64,000 nucleotides of DNA from Agrococcus casei LMG 22410 (GTDB lineage: Bacteria; Actinomycetota; Actinomycetes; Actinomycetales; Microbacteriaceae), in NCBI RefSeq assembly GCF_900163565.1, contig NZ_FUHU01000041.1:1-64000 (forward strand), read 5' to 3'. Below, in pieces: positions 25,369 to 33,793 of this stretch. Every line of letters starts with the position of its first letter. The stretch's first letter is position 1. The notes beneath the pieces were generated by a model. It had not been told where the DNA came from and did no database searches. It was given only the letters and a program-made list of their open reading frames with translations. The translations under genes were made by a program, and so were the position numbers.

Positions 25369-26604
25369 GTGATCTCACGCACCGCAGGCCGCCGCAGGGC
25401 GCTGACCGCCGCATCCGTCTCTGCGACCGCGCTGCTGGTGCTGGCCGGATGCGCACCCGGCACGCTGAGCCAGGGCGAGCCCCAGCCGTCACAGCAGCAG
25501 CCGACGTCGACCGAGACGCAGCAGCCCGAGCCAACCCAAGAGCCCGCCTCGTTCAAGATGAGCGTCATGGGCGACTGGCTGCCGCACGACAGCGTGATCT
25601 ACGACGCCGAGACCGAGAACGGCTACGACTTCGCGCAGTTCGCCGACCCCATCCGCGATGTCTACGACGACAGCGACCTGGTCTACTGCAACCAGGAGGT
25701 GCCGACGGCAGAGTCGTTCCCGCACGCGTACTACCCGACGTTCAACTCACCGCCCGAGCTCGCCTCTGGCATGCAGGAGGCCGGCTGCAACGTGATCGGC
25801 CTCGGCAACAATCACGCATTCGACTACGGGCAGCAGGGCGTCGACGAGACGCGGCAGGTGTGGGATCAGCTCAGCCCCGAGCTCATTCACGGAGCCGCTC
25901 GCAGCCCAGAGGAGCAGCGGGCGGTGTCGTTCACCGAGGTCAACGGCGTCACGGTCTCGTTCGTCAACTTCGTGTCGTTCAGCAACGCGGGCAACAGCGA
26001 CTACGCGCTCGCGTTCGTCGACAACCACGAGCTGCGCGCCTCGATGATGGCCGAGGCTGCCGAAGCCGACGTGACGATCGTCGCGATGCACTGGGGCGAT
26101 GAGTACTCGCACGAGGTCAACGCCTTTCAGCGTGAGTATTCGCAGATTCTGATCGACGAGGGCGCCGACATCATCGTCGGCACGCACCCGCACGTCGTGC
26201 AGCCGGTCGAGTGGATGCCCAAAGACGACGGCACCGACGCCCTCGTGTTCTTCTCGGTCGGCAACTTCCTCTCGACGCAGATGGAGATCCCCCGTCTCAT
26301 CGGCATGCTCGGCCAGTTCGACGTCACGGTCGAGCCCGAAGGACGCGTGCTGATCGACAACGCCCACACCGTGCCCACCTACATGCACTTTGACCTCAGT
26401 GTCTACGACAACGTCAACGAGAACTGGATCAACCGGGTCAACCTCAACGTGTATCCGCTGTGGGATGCAGCCGAGCCGCTGGCACGCTCCGGCTGGCGCG
26501 ATCAGGTGTCGGTCGAGTCGCTCTATGCGATGTACGACGGATGGGCGGGCACCGACCAGGTGCCGGTCGTGCACTCCGCAGACGAGCTGGATGACTATCG
26601 GTAA
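25369..26604 (+). CDS. CapA-family metallophosphatase-like lipoprotein
   Basis: This 411-residue protein has an N-terminal signal with lipobox LLVLAGC (Cys near residue 25) followed by a Gln/Pro/Thr-rich linker. The CapA (poly-gamma-glutamate synthesis type) fold follows, with MGDW, LGNNHAFDYG, VAMHWGDEYS and IIVGTHPHVVQPVE. These are the metal-site blocks of calcineurin-like CapA proteins. No capB or capC is nearby, so a PGA role is not supported; it may be a cell-envelope hydrolase. TACGCT (25356-25361) seven bases before GTG 25369 suggests a leaderless start. Confidence 0.88.
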   Translation: MISRTAGRRRALTAASVSATALLVLAGCAPGTLSQGEPQPSQQQPTSTETQQPEPTQEPASFKMSVMGDWLPHDSVIYDAETENGYDFAQFADPIRDVYDDSDLVYCNQEVPTAESFPHAYYPTFNSPPELASGMQEAGCNVIGLGNNHAFDYGQQGVDETRQVWDQLSPELIHGAARSPEEQRAVSFTEVNGVTVSFVNFVSFSNAGNSDYALAFVDNHELRASMMAEAAEADVTIVAMHWGDEYSHEVNAFQREYSQILIDEGADIIVGTHPHVVQPVEWMPKDDGTDALVFFSVGNFLSTQMEIPRLIGMLGQFDVTVEPEGRVLIDNAHTVPTYMHFDLSVYDNVNENWINRVNLNVYPLWDAAEPLARSGWRDQVSVESLYAMYDGWAGTDQVPVVHSADELDDYR

Positions 26605-26636
26605 CACGGGGCACAGCGACCGATAGCCTAGAGGGT

Positions 26637-27485
26637 GTGAGTCAGACGATTTCCCCACACCTTGCCCGTTCCTGGTTGCTTGTTCCGGCCTCACAGCCTG
26701 AGCTCTTCGACATCGCTCAGCAGAGCCGCGCCGACGCCGTCATCATCGACGTCGAAGACGCCGTTGCCGCGAATGAGAAGCAGCAGGCCAGAAAAGACAC
26801 CGTCGAGTGGCTGAACTCGGGCCACCGCGCCTGGGTTCGCATCAACGACGCATCCAGCGACTTCTGGAGCGAAGACTGCGCCGCCCTCAGCAAGGCCGAG
26901 GGCCTCGAGGGCGTCATGCTCGCCAAGAGCGAGGGCCGCTCGCACCTCTCTGACACCGCAGACCGCCTGCCGCAGGGCACGCGCATCCTCGCACTCGTCG
27001 AGACCGCGCGCGGCATCGAGCACGTCGAAGAGATCGCGCACTCGAACGAGACATTCCGCATCGCCTTCGGAACCGGCGACTTCCGCCGCGACACCGCCAC
27101 CGGCGACTCCGAGCTCGCGCTCGCCTACGCCCGTTCGCGCATGGTCATCGCCTCGCGCGCTGCCCGGCTGCCGGCCCCGATCGACGGGCCGACGCTCAAC
27201 CGCGACAAGCTGCTGCAGGGCACGCAGCACGCGCGCGACATGGGCATGGGCGGCAAGCTCTGCCTCAACCACGAGCACACCGGCATCATCAACGACAGCC
27301 TCGCGCCGTCGCACGAGGACATCGGATGGGCGCACGGCTTCATCAAGGCGTTCGAGGCGTCGGGCGGTGCGATCACCGACGGGTCTGACCTGCCGCGGCT
27401 CGCTCGGGCGCAGCGGGTTGTGCAGCAGGCTGCTGACTTCCGCATCCACGTCGACGCCGCCGAGGTCGGGCACAACGACTACTAG
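26637..27485 (+). CDS. CitE/HpcH-HpaI family aldolase or lyase
   Basis: This 282-residue TIM-barrel protein contains SWLLVPASQPELFDIAQQS, ADAVIIDVEDAVAANEK (metal-ligating Asp/Glu and substrate Arg region), ALVETARGIEH (metal Glu) and GGKLCLNHEH. The C-terminus is like citrate lyase beta or malyl-CoA lyase types. No citDF genes are adjacent, so the true substrate (citramalyl-CoA, malyl-CoA or others) is open. TAGCCT (26624-26629) seven bases before the GTG suggests a leaderless mRNA. Confidence 0.88.
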   Translation: MSQTISPHLARSWLLVPASQPELFDIAQQSRADAVIIDVEDAVAANEKQQARKDTVEWLNSGHRAWVRINDASSDFWSEDCAALSKAEGLEGVMLAKSEGRSHLSDTADRLPQGTRILALVETARGIEHVEEIAHSNETFRIAFGTGDFRRDTATGDSELALAYARSRMVIASRAARLPAPIDGPTLNRDKLLQGTQHARDMGMGGKLCLNHEHTGIINDSLAPSHEDIGWAHGFIKAFEASGGAITDGSDLPRLARAQRVVQQAADFRIHVDAAEVGHNDY

Positions 27486-27499
27486 CGGCTGGTGAGATG

Positions 27500-27536
27500 G
27501 AAAAGTCCCGTTGAGATGGCATCTCAACGGGACTTT
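27500..27536. terminator. Perfect 17-bp hairpin after the CitE-like gene
   Basis: AAAAGTCCCGTTGAGAT and ATCTCAACGGGACTTTT pair perfectly around GGC, and the A- and T-runs make it work in both directions. A diverged copy lies at 28165-28201, so the two copies flank csbD. Confidence 0.85.
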
Positions 27537-27569
27537 TCTATCTTGCGGACGGGCTGTGCCCGGCGTGCA

Positions 27570-27616
27570 AGGAGGTTTACGTAGGTAAAGGCATGCGCTT
27601 CACCTGCGTAAATCTC
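27570..27616. repeat. Palindromic intergenic element
   Basis: GGAGGTTTACG pairs with CGTAAATCTCC, and AGGT with ACCT, around GGCATGCGC. It resembles the right half of the element at 19204-19241. It may be a second terminator or a mobile palindrome. Confidence 0.6.
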
Positions 27617-27683
27617 CTCGCGCAACGCAGAACGGCGGGCGCCAGCACTGCTGACACCCGCCGTTCGCGCTTGAGCGAAGCGG

Positions 27684-27950
27684 CTACTTCTCGCCGTTCT
27701 CGCCCTTGTCGTCTTTGTCGAAGATGCCTTTGACGAAGCCGCTGACCTTCTCGCCAGCACCCTCGGCGCCGTCGCGCACCTTGTCGAAGGTGTCGCCGAC
27801 CTTGTCTTTGAGCGAGTCGGCTGCAGCCTCACCCTGCTGCGCCTGACCCTCGCGCTCGACCTCTTCGTTGCCGGTCGCCTCGCCGAACTTCTCCTTGGCC
27901 TGGCCGCCGAAGTCCTTTGCCTTGTTGCTGATGTCGCCTCCGAAGCTCAC
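27684..27950 (-). CDS. CsbD family stress protein
   Basis: This 88-residue hydrophilic, probably unstructured protein contains the CsbD pattern DISNKAKDFGGQAKEKFGEA and a Lys/Asp/Glu-rich C-terminus (FDKDDKGENGEK). CsbD proteins are general-stress proteins of unknown biochemical role. I start at GTG 27950 because AGGAT lies just upstream; no ATG fits the family start. The gene is isolated and flanked on both sides by related hairpins. Confidence 0.85.
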   Translation of the reverse strand: MSFGGDISNKAKDFGGQAKEKFGEATGNEEVEREGQAQQGEAAADSLKDKVGDTFDKVRDGAEGAGEKVSGFVKGIFDKDDKGENGEK

Positions 27951-28236
27951 GATGGATCCTTTCGATTGAGGACATGCGGCCGGTGCCGACCGCACACACT
28001 CGAAAACTAGCGCACAGGATTCACCCACAACAGACTGATGAGGATTTCAGCAGGATCTTCAGCGACAGGCGAACGCGGTTCGTCGAGACCCGCAGGTTCT
28101 GCACCTGCAGGGCACACCCCATCCGTCTGTGCATGCCCCCGGTCCGCGCGCGATCGCGAGATGGAAAAGTCCCGGCGAGATGCCATCTCATCGCGACTTT
28201 TGCATCTAGCGGCGACGAAAAGCCTGCGCGTGGCGG
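27951..28236. other. Intergenic region csbD / DHA2 pump
   Basis: It holds the csbD promoter side and the hairpin repeat at 28165-28201. There is no tRNA and no convincing ORF. Confidence 0.5.
28165..28201. terminator. Hairpin, diverged copy of 27500-27536
   Basis: AAAAGTCCCGGCGAGAT and ATCTCATCGCGACTTTT match at 14 of 17 positions around GCC. It is the likely terminator of the DHA2 pump gene that ends at 28237 on the minus strand. Confidence 0.7.
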
Positions 28237-30081
28237 TCACTTCGCGGGGTCAGTGCGCTCGTCACCCACGCCAGCGTCACCCACGCCACCGTCGTCGCCA
28301 TCGCCACCGGCATCATCATCCGCAGGCTGCAGCGTCTCGACCACAACGGGCGCGGTCGGCAGCGGGCCTGTGCGATGCGAAGTCTCGCGGCCGTATCCCT
28401 TGTCGTCGTCGAGCGCCTGCTGCAGCGCACTCGTCTCGCGCAGCGGCGGCGTCTTGAAGAACAGCGAGAGCACGAACGCGATGATGCTCACCACGAGCGC
28501 CAGCCAGAATGCGGCGGCGGTGGCCTGTGCGAATCCGTCGAGGAACGGCGCTGCAAGCCTCGGGTCTGCGCCCGTCAGAAACGACGAGTCGCTGTTGAGC
28601 GCGTGGCCGATGTCAGCGGGGTTCTGCAGCACCTCGAGGATGCGCGAGTTGGTCGGGTCTGCGATCACGTTCGGGTCGCCTAGCGCGGCGGCCATCTCTG
28701 ACTTGTGGCTTGGGTCGTCGAATGCGGCGGGCAGGGTGGTCGGCAGGCGTCCGTACAGCAGTGAGAACACCGCAGCCGTGCCAGCGGTGCCGCCGAGCTG
28801 CCTGAAGAACGTGGCGCTGCTCGTGGCGACGCCCATGTCGCGCGGCTCGACCGAGTTCTGCGAGGCGATGGTGAGGGTCTGCATCAGCTGTCCGAGGCCA
28901 AGGCCGAACAGCAGCTGGCCGATCATGAGCAGCCAGATGGGGCTGTCGTACTGCAGCAGCGCCAGGATGCCCAGGGCGATCGCCATCGTGGCGGTGCCCG
29001 CAATGGGGAAGATGCGGTAGCGGCCGGTTCGCGAGATGACCTGGCCCGAGCCGATCGAGGCGAACATCATGCCCGCGACCATGGGGATCATCATGAAGCC
29101 GGCCTGCGTCGGATCCATGTGGTGCACGATCTGCAGCACGAACGGAATCATCATCATGCCGCTGAACATCGCGATGCCCACGAAGACGCCGATGACCGTC
29201 GCCATCGAGAACGTGGGGGAGCGGAACAGCGCCAGCGGGATCAGCGCATCCGGCCCCATCGCCCGCTGGATGAGCACGAACGCGACCGCCGAGACCAGCC
29301 CGACCGCGTAGCAGACGAGGGCGGCGGGCGAGGTCCAGCCCCATGTGGTTCCCTGCTCGGCGACGAGCAGCAGCGGCACCACGGCGAGCACGATCGTGGT
29401 CGCGCCCCACCAGTCGATGCGTGCGCTGCCCGAGTGCTTCGGCAGGTGCAGGAACTTCGAGACCATCCAGAGCGCGAGGATGCCGATCGGCAGGTTGAAC
29501 AGGAACACCCAGCGCCAGCCCTCGATGCCCGCGAACGAGTCGATGCCGGCGAAGAGGCCGCCGATCAGCGGACCGAGCACGCTCGAGACGCCGAAGATCG
29601 CCAGAAAATACCCCTGGTACTTGGCGCGCTCGCGGGGGCTGAGCACGTCGGCCATGATCGCGAGCGGCAGCGACATGAGGCCGCCGGCTCCGAGGCCCTG
29701 CAGCGCGCGGAAGGCGGCGAGCATGATCATCGACTGCGAGAACGACGACGCGATCGAGCCGATCAGAAACAGGATGATCGCGAAGATGAACAGCGGCCTG
29801 CGCCCGAAGATGTCAGAGAGCTTGCCGTAGATCGGCGTCACGACGGTCGAGGTGATCAGAAACGCGGTGACGACCCACGCCTGCTGGTCGAGGCCCTGCA
29901 GGTCGTCGGCGATGGTGCGCATGGCGGTTCCGACGACGGTCTGGCTAAGCGACGAGAGGAACATCGCGAACATGAGGCCGACGATCACGAGCATGATCTG
30001 GCGTCGCGTCATGCCGCCGGCCTGGATGATGGCCTGGGCGCGGTCCTTCGACGACAACCGCTTCTTCTTGTCGGAAGACAA
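28237..30081 (-). CDS. DHA2 family (14-helix) MFS multidrug transporter
   Basis: This 614-residue protein has about fourteen helices. MFS motifs seen are LSQTVVGTAMRTIADDL (motif D1 region), GKLSDIFGRRPLFIFA (motif A), and GWRWVFLFNLPIGILAL (DHA2-typical). An extra extracytoplasmic loop precedes the last helix, followed by an acidic disordered C-terminal tail ending DDDAGGDGDDGG. The start is TTG 30081, with AGGAG six bases upstream; the frame before it is not protein-like. It probably exports drugs or antiseptics. No regulator is adjacent. Confidence 0.9.
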   Translation of the reverse strand: MSSDKKKRLSSKDRAQAIIQAGGMTRRQIMLVIVGLMFAMFLSSLSQTVVGTAMRTIADDLQGLDQQAWVVTAFLITSTVVTPIYGKLSDIFGRRPLFIFAIILFLIGSIASSFSQSMIMLAAFRALQGLGAGGLMSLPLAIMADVLSPRERAKYQGYFLAIFGVSSVLGPLIGGLFAGIDSFAGIEGWRWVFLFNLPIGILALWMVSKFLHLPKHSGSARIDWWGATTIVLAVVPLLLVAEQGTTWGWTSPAALVCYAVGLVSAVAFVLIQRAMGPDALIPLALFRSPTFSMATVIGVFVGIAMFSGMMMIPFVLQIVHHMDPTQAGFMMIPMVAGMMFASIGSGQVISRTGRYRIFPIAGTATMAIALGILALLQYDSPIWLLMIGQLLFGLGLGQLMQTLTIASQNSVEPRDMGVATSSATFFRQLGGTAGTAAVFSLLYGRLPTTLPAAFDDPSHKSEMAAALGDPNVIADPTNSRILEVLQNPADIGHALNSDSSFLTGADPRLAAPFLDGFAQATAAAFWLALVVSIIAFVLSLFFKTPPLRETSALQQALDDDKGYGRETSHRTGPLPTAPVVVETLQPADDDAGGDGDDGGVGDAGVGDERTDPAK

Positions 30082-30285
30082 AGATGACTCCTGTATGAGG
30101 TTTTGGCCGACTGCGTCTGCGTGCAGTCTGGCAGCTGCAGATGAACAGTCTGTCACCGGCGATGGGGCCGGGCAACTGCGGTTGACACTTCTGAATCAGA
30201 CTAGTCGAAGACGGATGCGCGGGTGCCGCGCCGGGGTTTCTTCGGCGGATGCCCGGGTCGACAGAAGCCGCATCGCCGGCCCGCG
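30082..30285. other. Intergenic region between divergent DHA2 pump and VanY-like gene
   Basis: It should contain both promoters. A -10 TACAAT for the rightward gene is at 30286-30291. No palindrome strong enough to call an operator was seen. Confidence 0.5.
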
Positions 30286-30291
30286 TACAAT
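30286..30291 (+). promoter_or_regulatory. -10 box TACAAT deciding a leaderless GTG start
   Basis: TACAAT ends seven bases before GTG 30299. The in-frame ATG at 30290 overlaps this box, which argues against that ATG as the start. Confidence 0.55.
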
Positions 30292-30298
30292 GGCCCGC

Positions 30299-31090
30299 GT
30301 GTCTCGTAGCCGCAATCGCACATCCGCCCTGGCCGCCGCGACCCTGCTGACGGTGCTGCTGTCAGCCTGCGCCGGAGGCTCGCCCGAGGAGTCGCCGTCG
30401 CCGACCCCGTCTGCCTCGCCGACCCAGTCGACCCCCACGCCTTCGCCGACCGAGACTGAGGAGCCGACGCCTTCGCCGACCGAGGAGCCTGCTCCCGAGT
30501 ACGACATCGACAGTGCAGACAGCCTCACGGTCGTGGTCAACAAGGCGCGTCCGCTGCAGCCGGCCGACTATGTGCCCGAGACCGTGGCGTCGAGTGTGTA
30601 CAGCGTCAACGGCCAGCCGCTGCGACCCGAGGCGAACGAGGCCCTCGCGCAGATGGACGCCGACGTGACGGCCGCCACCGGAAGCGGCTTCGTGCTCTGC
30701 TCGGGATACCGCTCGTACGACTACCAGGTCGAGCTCTACAGCGGCTACGTCAACGGCTACGGCCAGGAGGCCGCCGACGCCACGAGCGCCCGGGCCGGCC
30801 ACAGCGAGCACCAGCTCGGACTCGCCGCCGACATCATGGGCGAGGGGCAGGGCTGCTCGCTGAGCGAGGCCTATGCGCAGACCGCTTCAGGTCAGTGGGT
30901 GAGCGAGCACGCGTGGGAGTACGGCTTCATCCTGCGCTACCCCGACGGCTCGCAGCCGATCGTCGGCTACTCGTACGAGCCCTGGCACTGGCGCTACATC
31001 GGCGTCGACATCGCCCAGGACATGCAGGAGCAGGGCATCACGACGCTCGAGGAGTACTTCGGGCTTGACGCTGCCCCCGACTACCTCTGA
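30299..31090 (+). CDS. VanY-like D-alanyl-D-alanine carboxypeptidase lipoprotein
   Basis: This protein of about 263 residues has signal and lipobox LLTVLLSAC, a Pro/Ser/Thr/Glu linker (about residues 28-70), then the VanY/LAS peptidase domain. The zinc motif GHSEHQLGLAADIM (SxHxxGxAxD) and the downstream EPWHWRYIG supply the zinc His and the catalytic Glu. It would trim D-Ala from peptidoglycan stem peptides outside the membrane. Nothing suggests vancomycin resistance: no vanHAX genes are present. Confidence 0.92.
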   Translation: MSRSRNRTSALAAATLLTVLLSACAGGSPEESPSPTPSASPTQSTPTPSPTETEEPTPSPTEEPAPEYDIDSADSLTVVVNKARPLQPADYVPETVASSVYSVNGQPLRPEANEALAQMDADVTAATGSGFVLCSGYRSYDYQVELYSGYVNGYGQEAADATSARAGHSEHQLGLAADIMGEGQGCSLSEAYAQTASGQWVSEHAWEYGFILRYPDGSQPIVGYSYEPWHWRYIGVDIAQDMQEQGITTLEEYFGLDAAPDYL

Positions 31091-31115
31091 GCCTGCGCAC
31101 GGCCTCGGTGCCCCG

Positions 31116-31213
31116 CGGCGGTTGAGCAGTCGCTGGGTGCCCCTCGGTGGTTTGAGGAGTCGCGCAGCAATTCCTCGGTGGTTGAGGAGTCGCGGAGCGA
31201 CGTCACGAAACCC
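31116..31213. repeat. Three tandem GGTTGAGGAGTCGCG-type units
   Basis: Units start at about 31116, 31144 and 31173. The last is complete with GGAGCGACGTCACGAAACC. The same family occurs at 33600-33788 and 52984-53022. The units sit between the convergent VanY-like and nitrilase genes. Confidence 0.7.
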
Positions 31214-31226
31214 CAGATGCTCCCGC

Positions 31227-32150
31227 TCAGCCGCCGAAGCTCACCGAATCCGCGGGCGCATCGTTGACCTTCAGCTGAAACACGTCGGGCCGCGAGTAGT
31301 GGCCGACCGGGTCGAAGTCGAGGTGTGACCGCTTCTTCACGTCGAGGTCGATCTCGGCGTAGAGAATCGTCTCCTCGTCGAACACGGGCCCGGCGAGCAC
31401 GGTCCCGGTCGGATCGATGATCACGCTGCCGCCGCGCATCAGCACGTCGCCGCCGGGCATCTCCTGCTCGATCGGGTGATCCTCGGGGAACGCGTCGCGC
31501 GTGAGGTACTGGCATGCCGAGAGCACGAAGGTGCGGCCCTCGAGCGCGATGTGCGTCATGGTCGCCTGCCACGTCGGGCGGTCATCCGCCGTCGGTGCGC
31601 AGTAGAGCTCGACGCCCTTCGCGTACATCGCCTGCCGCATGAGCGGCATGTAGTTCTCCCAGCAGATCACCGAGCCCACGCGACCCATGGGTGTGTCCAT
31701 CGTGTCGAGGGTCGACCCGTCGCCGAAGCCCCATACGAGCCGCTCGGAGCCTGTCGGCATCAGCTTGCGGTGGTTGCCGACCAGGCCCTCGTCGGGCGAG
31801 ATCAGCAGCGCCGTGCAGTACAGCGTGTTGCCGAGGCGCTCGATGATGCCGACCACGAGGTGAATCCGGTGCTCGGCGGATGCCTCGACGAGCCTCCGCA
31901 CCTCGTCGCCCTCGAGCGTCACGGCGCCGTCGAAGTACCTGCGGTACTCTTCGCGGCCCGCCTCGGTTCGCACGCCGATGACAGCGCCGAACGATGTGCC
32001 CTTCGGGTATCCGCCGATGAAGGCCTCAGGAAACACGGCGAGCTCAGCACCCCCTGCCGCCGCCTTTGCGACGAGGCTGACGGCCTTGCTGGTGGCCGCA
32101 TCCGCGTCGAATGGAACGGATGCGGCCTGCACAACTGCGACTCTGCTCAT
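31227..32150 (-). CDS. Nitrilase / carbon-nitrogen hydrolase
   Basis: This 307-residue protein has the complete catalytic triad: Glu42 (VFPEAFIGGYP), Lys129 (HRKLMPT) and Cys163 (SVICWENYMPL). The CWE sequence after Cys is typical of true nitrilases, branch 1, which convert R-CN to carboxylic acid and ammonia. It lies 23 bases downstream of an MHS-type transporter on the same strand, which suggests uptake followed by hydrolysis of a nitrile or of its product. AGGATC precedes the ATG. Confidence 0.92.
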   Translation of the reverse strand: MSRVAVVQAASVPFDADAATSKAVSLVAKAAAGGAELAVFPEAFIGGYPKGTSFGAVIGVRTEAGREEYRRYFDGAVTLEGDEVRRLVEASAEHRIHLVVGIIERLGNTLYCTALLISPDEGLVGNHRKLMPTGSERLVWGFGDGSTLDTMDTPMGRVGSVICWENYMPLMRQAMYAKGVELYCAPTADDRPTWQATMTHIALEGRTFVLSACQYLTRDAFPEDHPIEQEMPGGDVLMRGGSVIIDPTGTVLAGPVFDEETILYAEIDLDVKKRSHLDFDPVGHYSRPDVFQLKVNDAPADSVSFGG

Positions 32151-32173
32151 GATCTGATCCTTTCAGGCTTCGG

Positions 32174-33496
32174 TCAGCCGTGCGAGATGTCGACGTCCTT
32201 GGTTTCTTTCAACATGGGCCACAGGATGGCCAGCGAGAAGATTCCGACGGCGATGACGTAGTACGCGGGCGAGATGAGGCTGCCGGTCGCGGCGACGAGC
32301 CATGCGGCGATCAGCGGACCGGGGCCCGCGAGAGCTGCGTAGGCGACGTTGTAGCCGATTGCCGAACCAGACGAACGGATGGATGCGGGGAACACCTCGA
32401 CAAGCAGCACGTTGTTCGTGACGGCCGTGCAGGCGACGAAGAACGCGAACGGCACGAGCGCGACGATCGACAGGAACGGGCTCGCGGTCGACATCAGCCA
32501 GAACGCCGGCAGCGACCAGACGATCAGGCCGATGATGCCGATGTGGTTCATGGGCTTGCGGCCGAATCTGTCGGTGAGCACGCCCGCGACGGGGTTGAAG
32601 ATCACATAGATCACCATCACGATGCCGGTTGTGAGCAGCGCATCGAAGCGATCCATACCCACAGGGCCCGAGAGGTAGTTGTTCATGTACGTGACGAAGT
32701 AGTACAGCGCGACACCGAAGATTCCCGAGAACGCGAAGGTCACGATGAACGCCTTCACGCGCGAGCTGGTGCTCGTCTTCTCGAGGGTGCCGGCGATTCG
32801 CTTGGCAGAGACGGTGTTGAACACCTCGGTGTCGCTCAGGCGGCGGCGGATGTAGAGGGCGACGACACCCATCAGCAAGGACGCGATGAACGGGATGCGC
32901 CAGCCCCACGAGTTCAGCGCATCGTCTTCCATCATCGCTGTCAAGGCGACCGCGAAGAAGGTGCCGACGAGGAAAGCGAGACCTGCGGTCGCGGTTACGA
33001 CGCTGGCGTAGAGGGCGCGCTTCTTCGGAGGGGCGCTCTCGCCGATGTAGGTCGCGGCGCTCGTCCACTCGCCGCCGACCATTGCGCCCTGCAGCAGGCG
33101 CAGGACTACGACGATGATCGGGGCTGCGATGCCGATGGTCGCGTAAGCCGGCGTCAGGCCGATGAGGGCGGTGATGACTCCCATGCCGAGCACGGTGATC
33201 ATGAGCACAGCCTTGCGGCCGATGCGGTCACCCATGGGGCCGAGGATCAGTGCGCCCACTGGGCGTGAGATGAATCCGACCGCGAACACGGCAAGTGCCG
33301 ACAGCATCTCGGCCGTGGCGTCGCCTGACGGGAAGAACTGCGCACCGATGATGGCCGCGAAATAGCCGTAGATGGCGAAGTCGAACCACTCCATGAAGTT
33401 GCCGATGCCGATCGCAACCATCTGTCTCTTGCGTTCAGCGGCCGACGGCTCGCCGATCTGCGGATTGGCGGCGGGCTGGTTTGTTGCCTGCTCCAT
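32174..33496 (-). CDS. MHS-type MFS transporter (metabolite:H+ symporter)
   Basis: This 440-residue protein of twelve helices carries GIGNFMEWFDFAIYGYFA, RPVGALILGPMGDRIGRKAVL and GGEWTSAATYIGE, the signatures of the ProP/ShiA/KgtP (metabolite:H+ symport) group. It is expected to import an organic acid or zwitterion. GGGAG before ATG 33496 decides the start. It is the first gene of an operon with the nitrilase. A 6-3-6 palindrome at 33535-33549 lies in the promoter region. Confidence 0.92.
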   Translation of the reverse strand: MEQATNQPAANPQIGEPSAAERKRQMVAIGIGNFMEWFDFAIYGYFAAIIGAQFFPSGDATAEMLSALAVFAVGFISRPVGALILGPMGDRIGRKAVLMITVLGMGVITALIGLTPAYATIGIAAPIIVVVLRLLQGAMVGGEWTSAATYIGESAPPKKRALYASVVTATAGLAFLVGTFFAVALTAMMEDDALNSWGWRIPFIASLLMGVVALYIRRRLSDTEVFNTVSAKRIAGTLEKTSTSSRVKAFIVTFAFSGIFGVALYYFVTYMNNYLSGPVGMDRFDALLTTGIVMVIYVIFNPVAGVLTDRFGRKPMNHIGIIGLIVWSLPAFWLMSTASPFLSIVALVPFAFFVACTAVTNNVLLVEVFPASIRSSGSAIGYNVAYAALAGPGPLIAAWLVAATGSLISPAYYVIAVGIFSLAILWPMLKETKDVDISHG

Positions 33497-33534
33497 GTGA
33501 TCTCCCTTGTTCACTCACAGCGTGGACACCAGAG

Positions 33535-33549
33535 TACCGTCATACGGTA
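33535..33549. promoter_or_regulatory. Palindromic operator TACCGT-CAT-ACGGTA
   Basis: A perfect 6-3-6 inverted repeat lies about 40 bases upstream of the MHS transporter start. A direct repeat GTCATAC occurs at 33539-33545 and again about 22 bases on. The form suits a GntR- or TetR-type regulator, but none is encoded nearby. Confidence 0.5.
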
Positions 33550-33599
33550 TTATCGTCTAGTCATACATGCGGAAAGCCGGCAGCCGACGGGGTGACGCG

Positions 33600-33788
33600 C
33601 TGGCTGAGGAGCCGCTTTGCGGCGTCACGAAACCACAGGTGACTCGGTGGTTGCCGGGTTTCGTGGCTGCGCGCTTCGCGCTCCGCACCTCAACCAACGA
33701 CGAGCGGCGTAGCCGTGTGTCGAAGCACCTCAACCAACGACGCTGGTTGAGGAACGGCGCAGCCGTGTCACGAAACCCTCAACCAGCG
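33600..33788. repeat. Cluster of GGTTGAGGA-family units in both orientations
   Basis: Complete or partial units (GGTTGAGGAACGGCGCAGCCG, GTGTCACGAAACC and reversals such as CACCTCAACCAACGACG) fill the gap between MHS and pgm. The block is probably non-coding. Confidence 0.7.
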
Positions 33789-33793
33789 ATGGG

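Noticed and set aside
25369..26604. Poly-gamma-glutamate capsule locus
   Set aside because: Only a CapA-like protein is present; capB and capC are absent, and CapA-like lipoproteins are widespread.
29119..30087. 322-codon plus-strand frame opposite the DHA2 pump
   Set aside because: It is a Glu/Arg/His-rich shadow of the transmembrane transporter, whose motifs are clear on the minus strand.
30290..30292. ATG as start of the VanY-like gene
   Set aside because: It overlaps the -10 TACAAT; the GTG at 30299 fits a leaderless start.
30299..31090. Vancomycin resistance determinant
   Set aside because: Only a VanY-type peptidase is present, without vanHAX or vanRS; such carboxypeptidases are common cell-wall enzymes.
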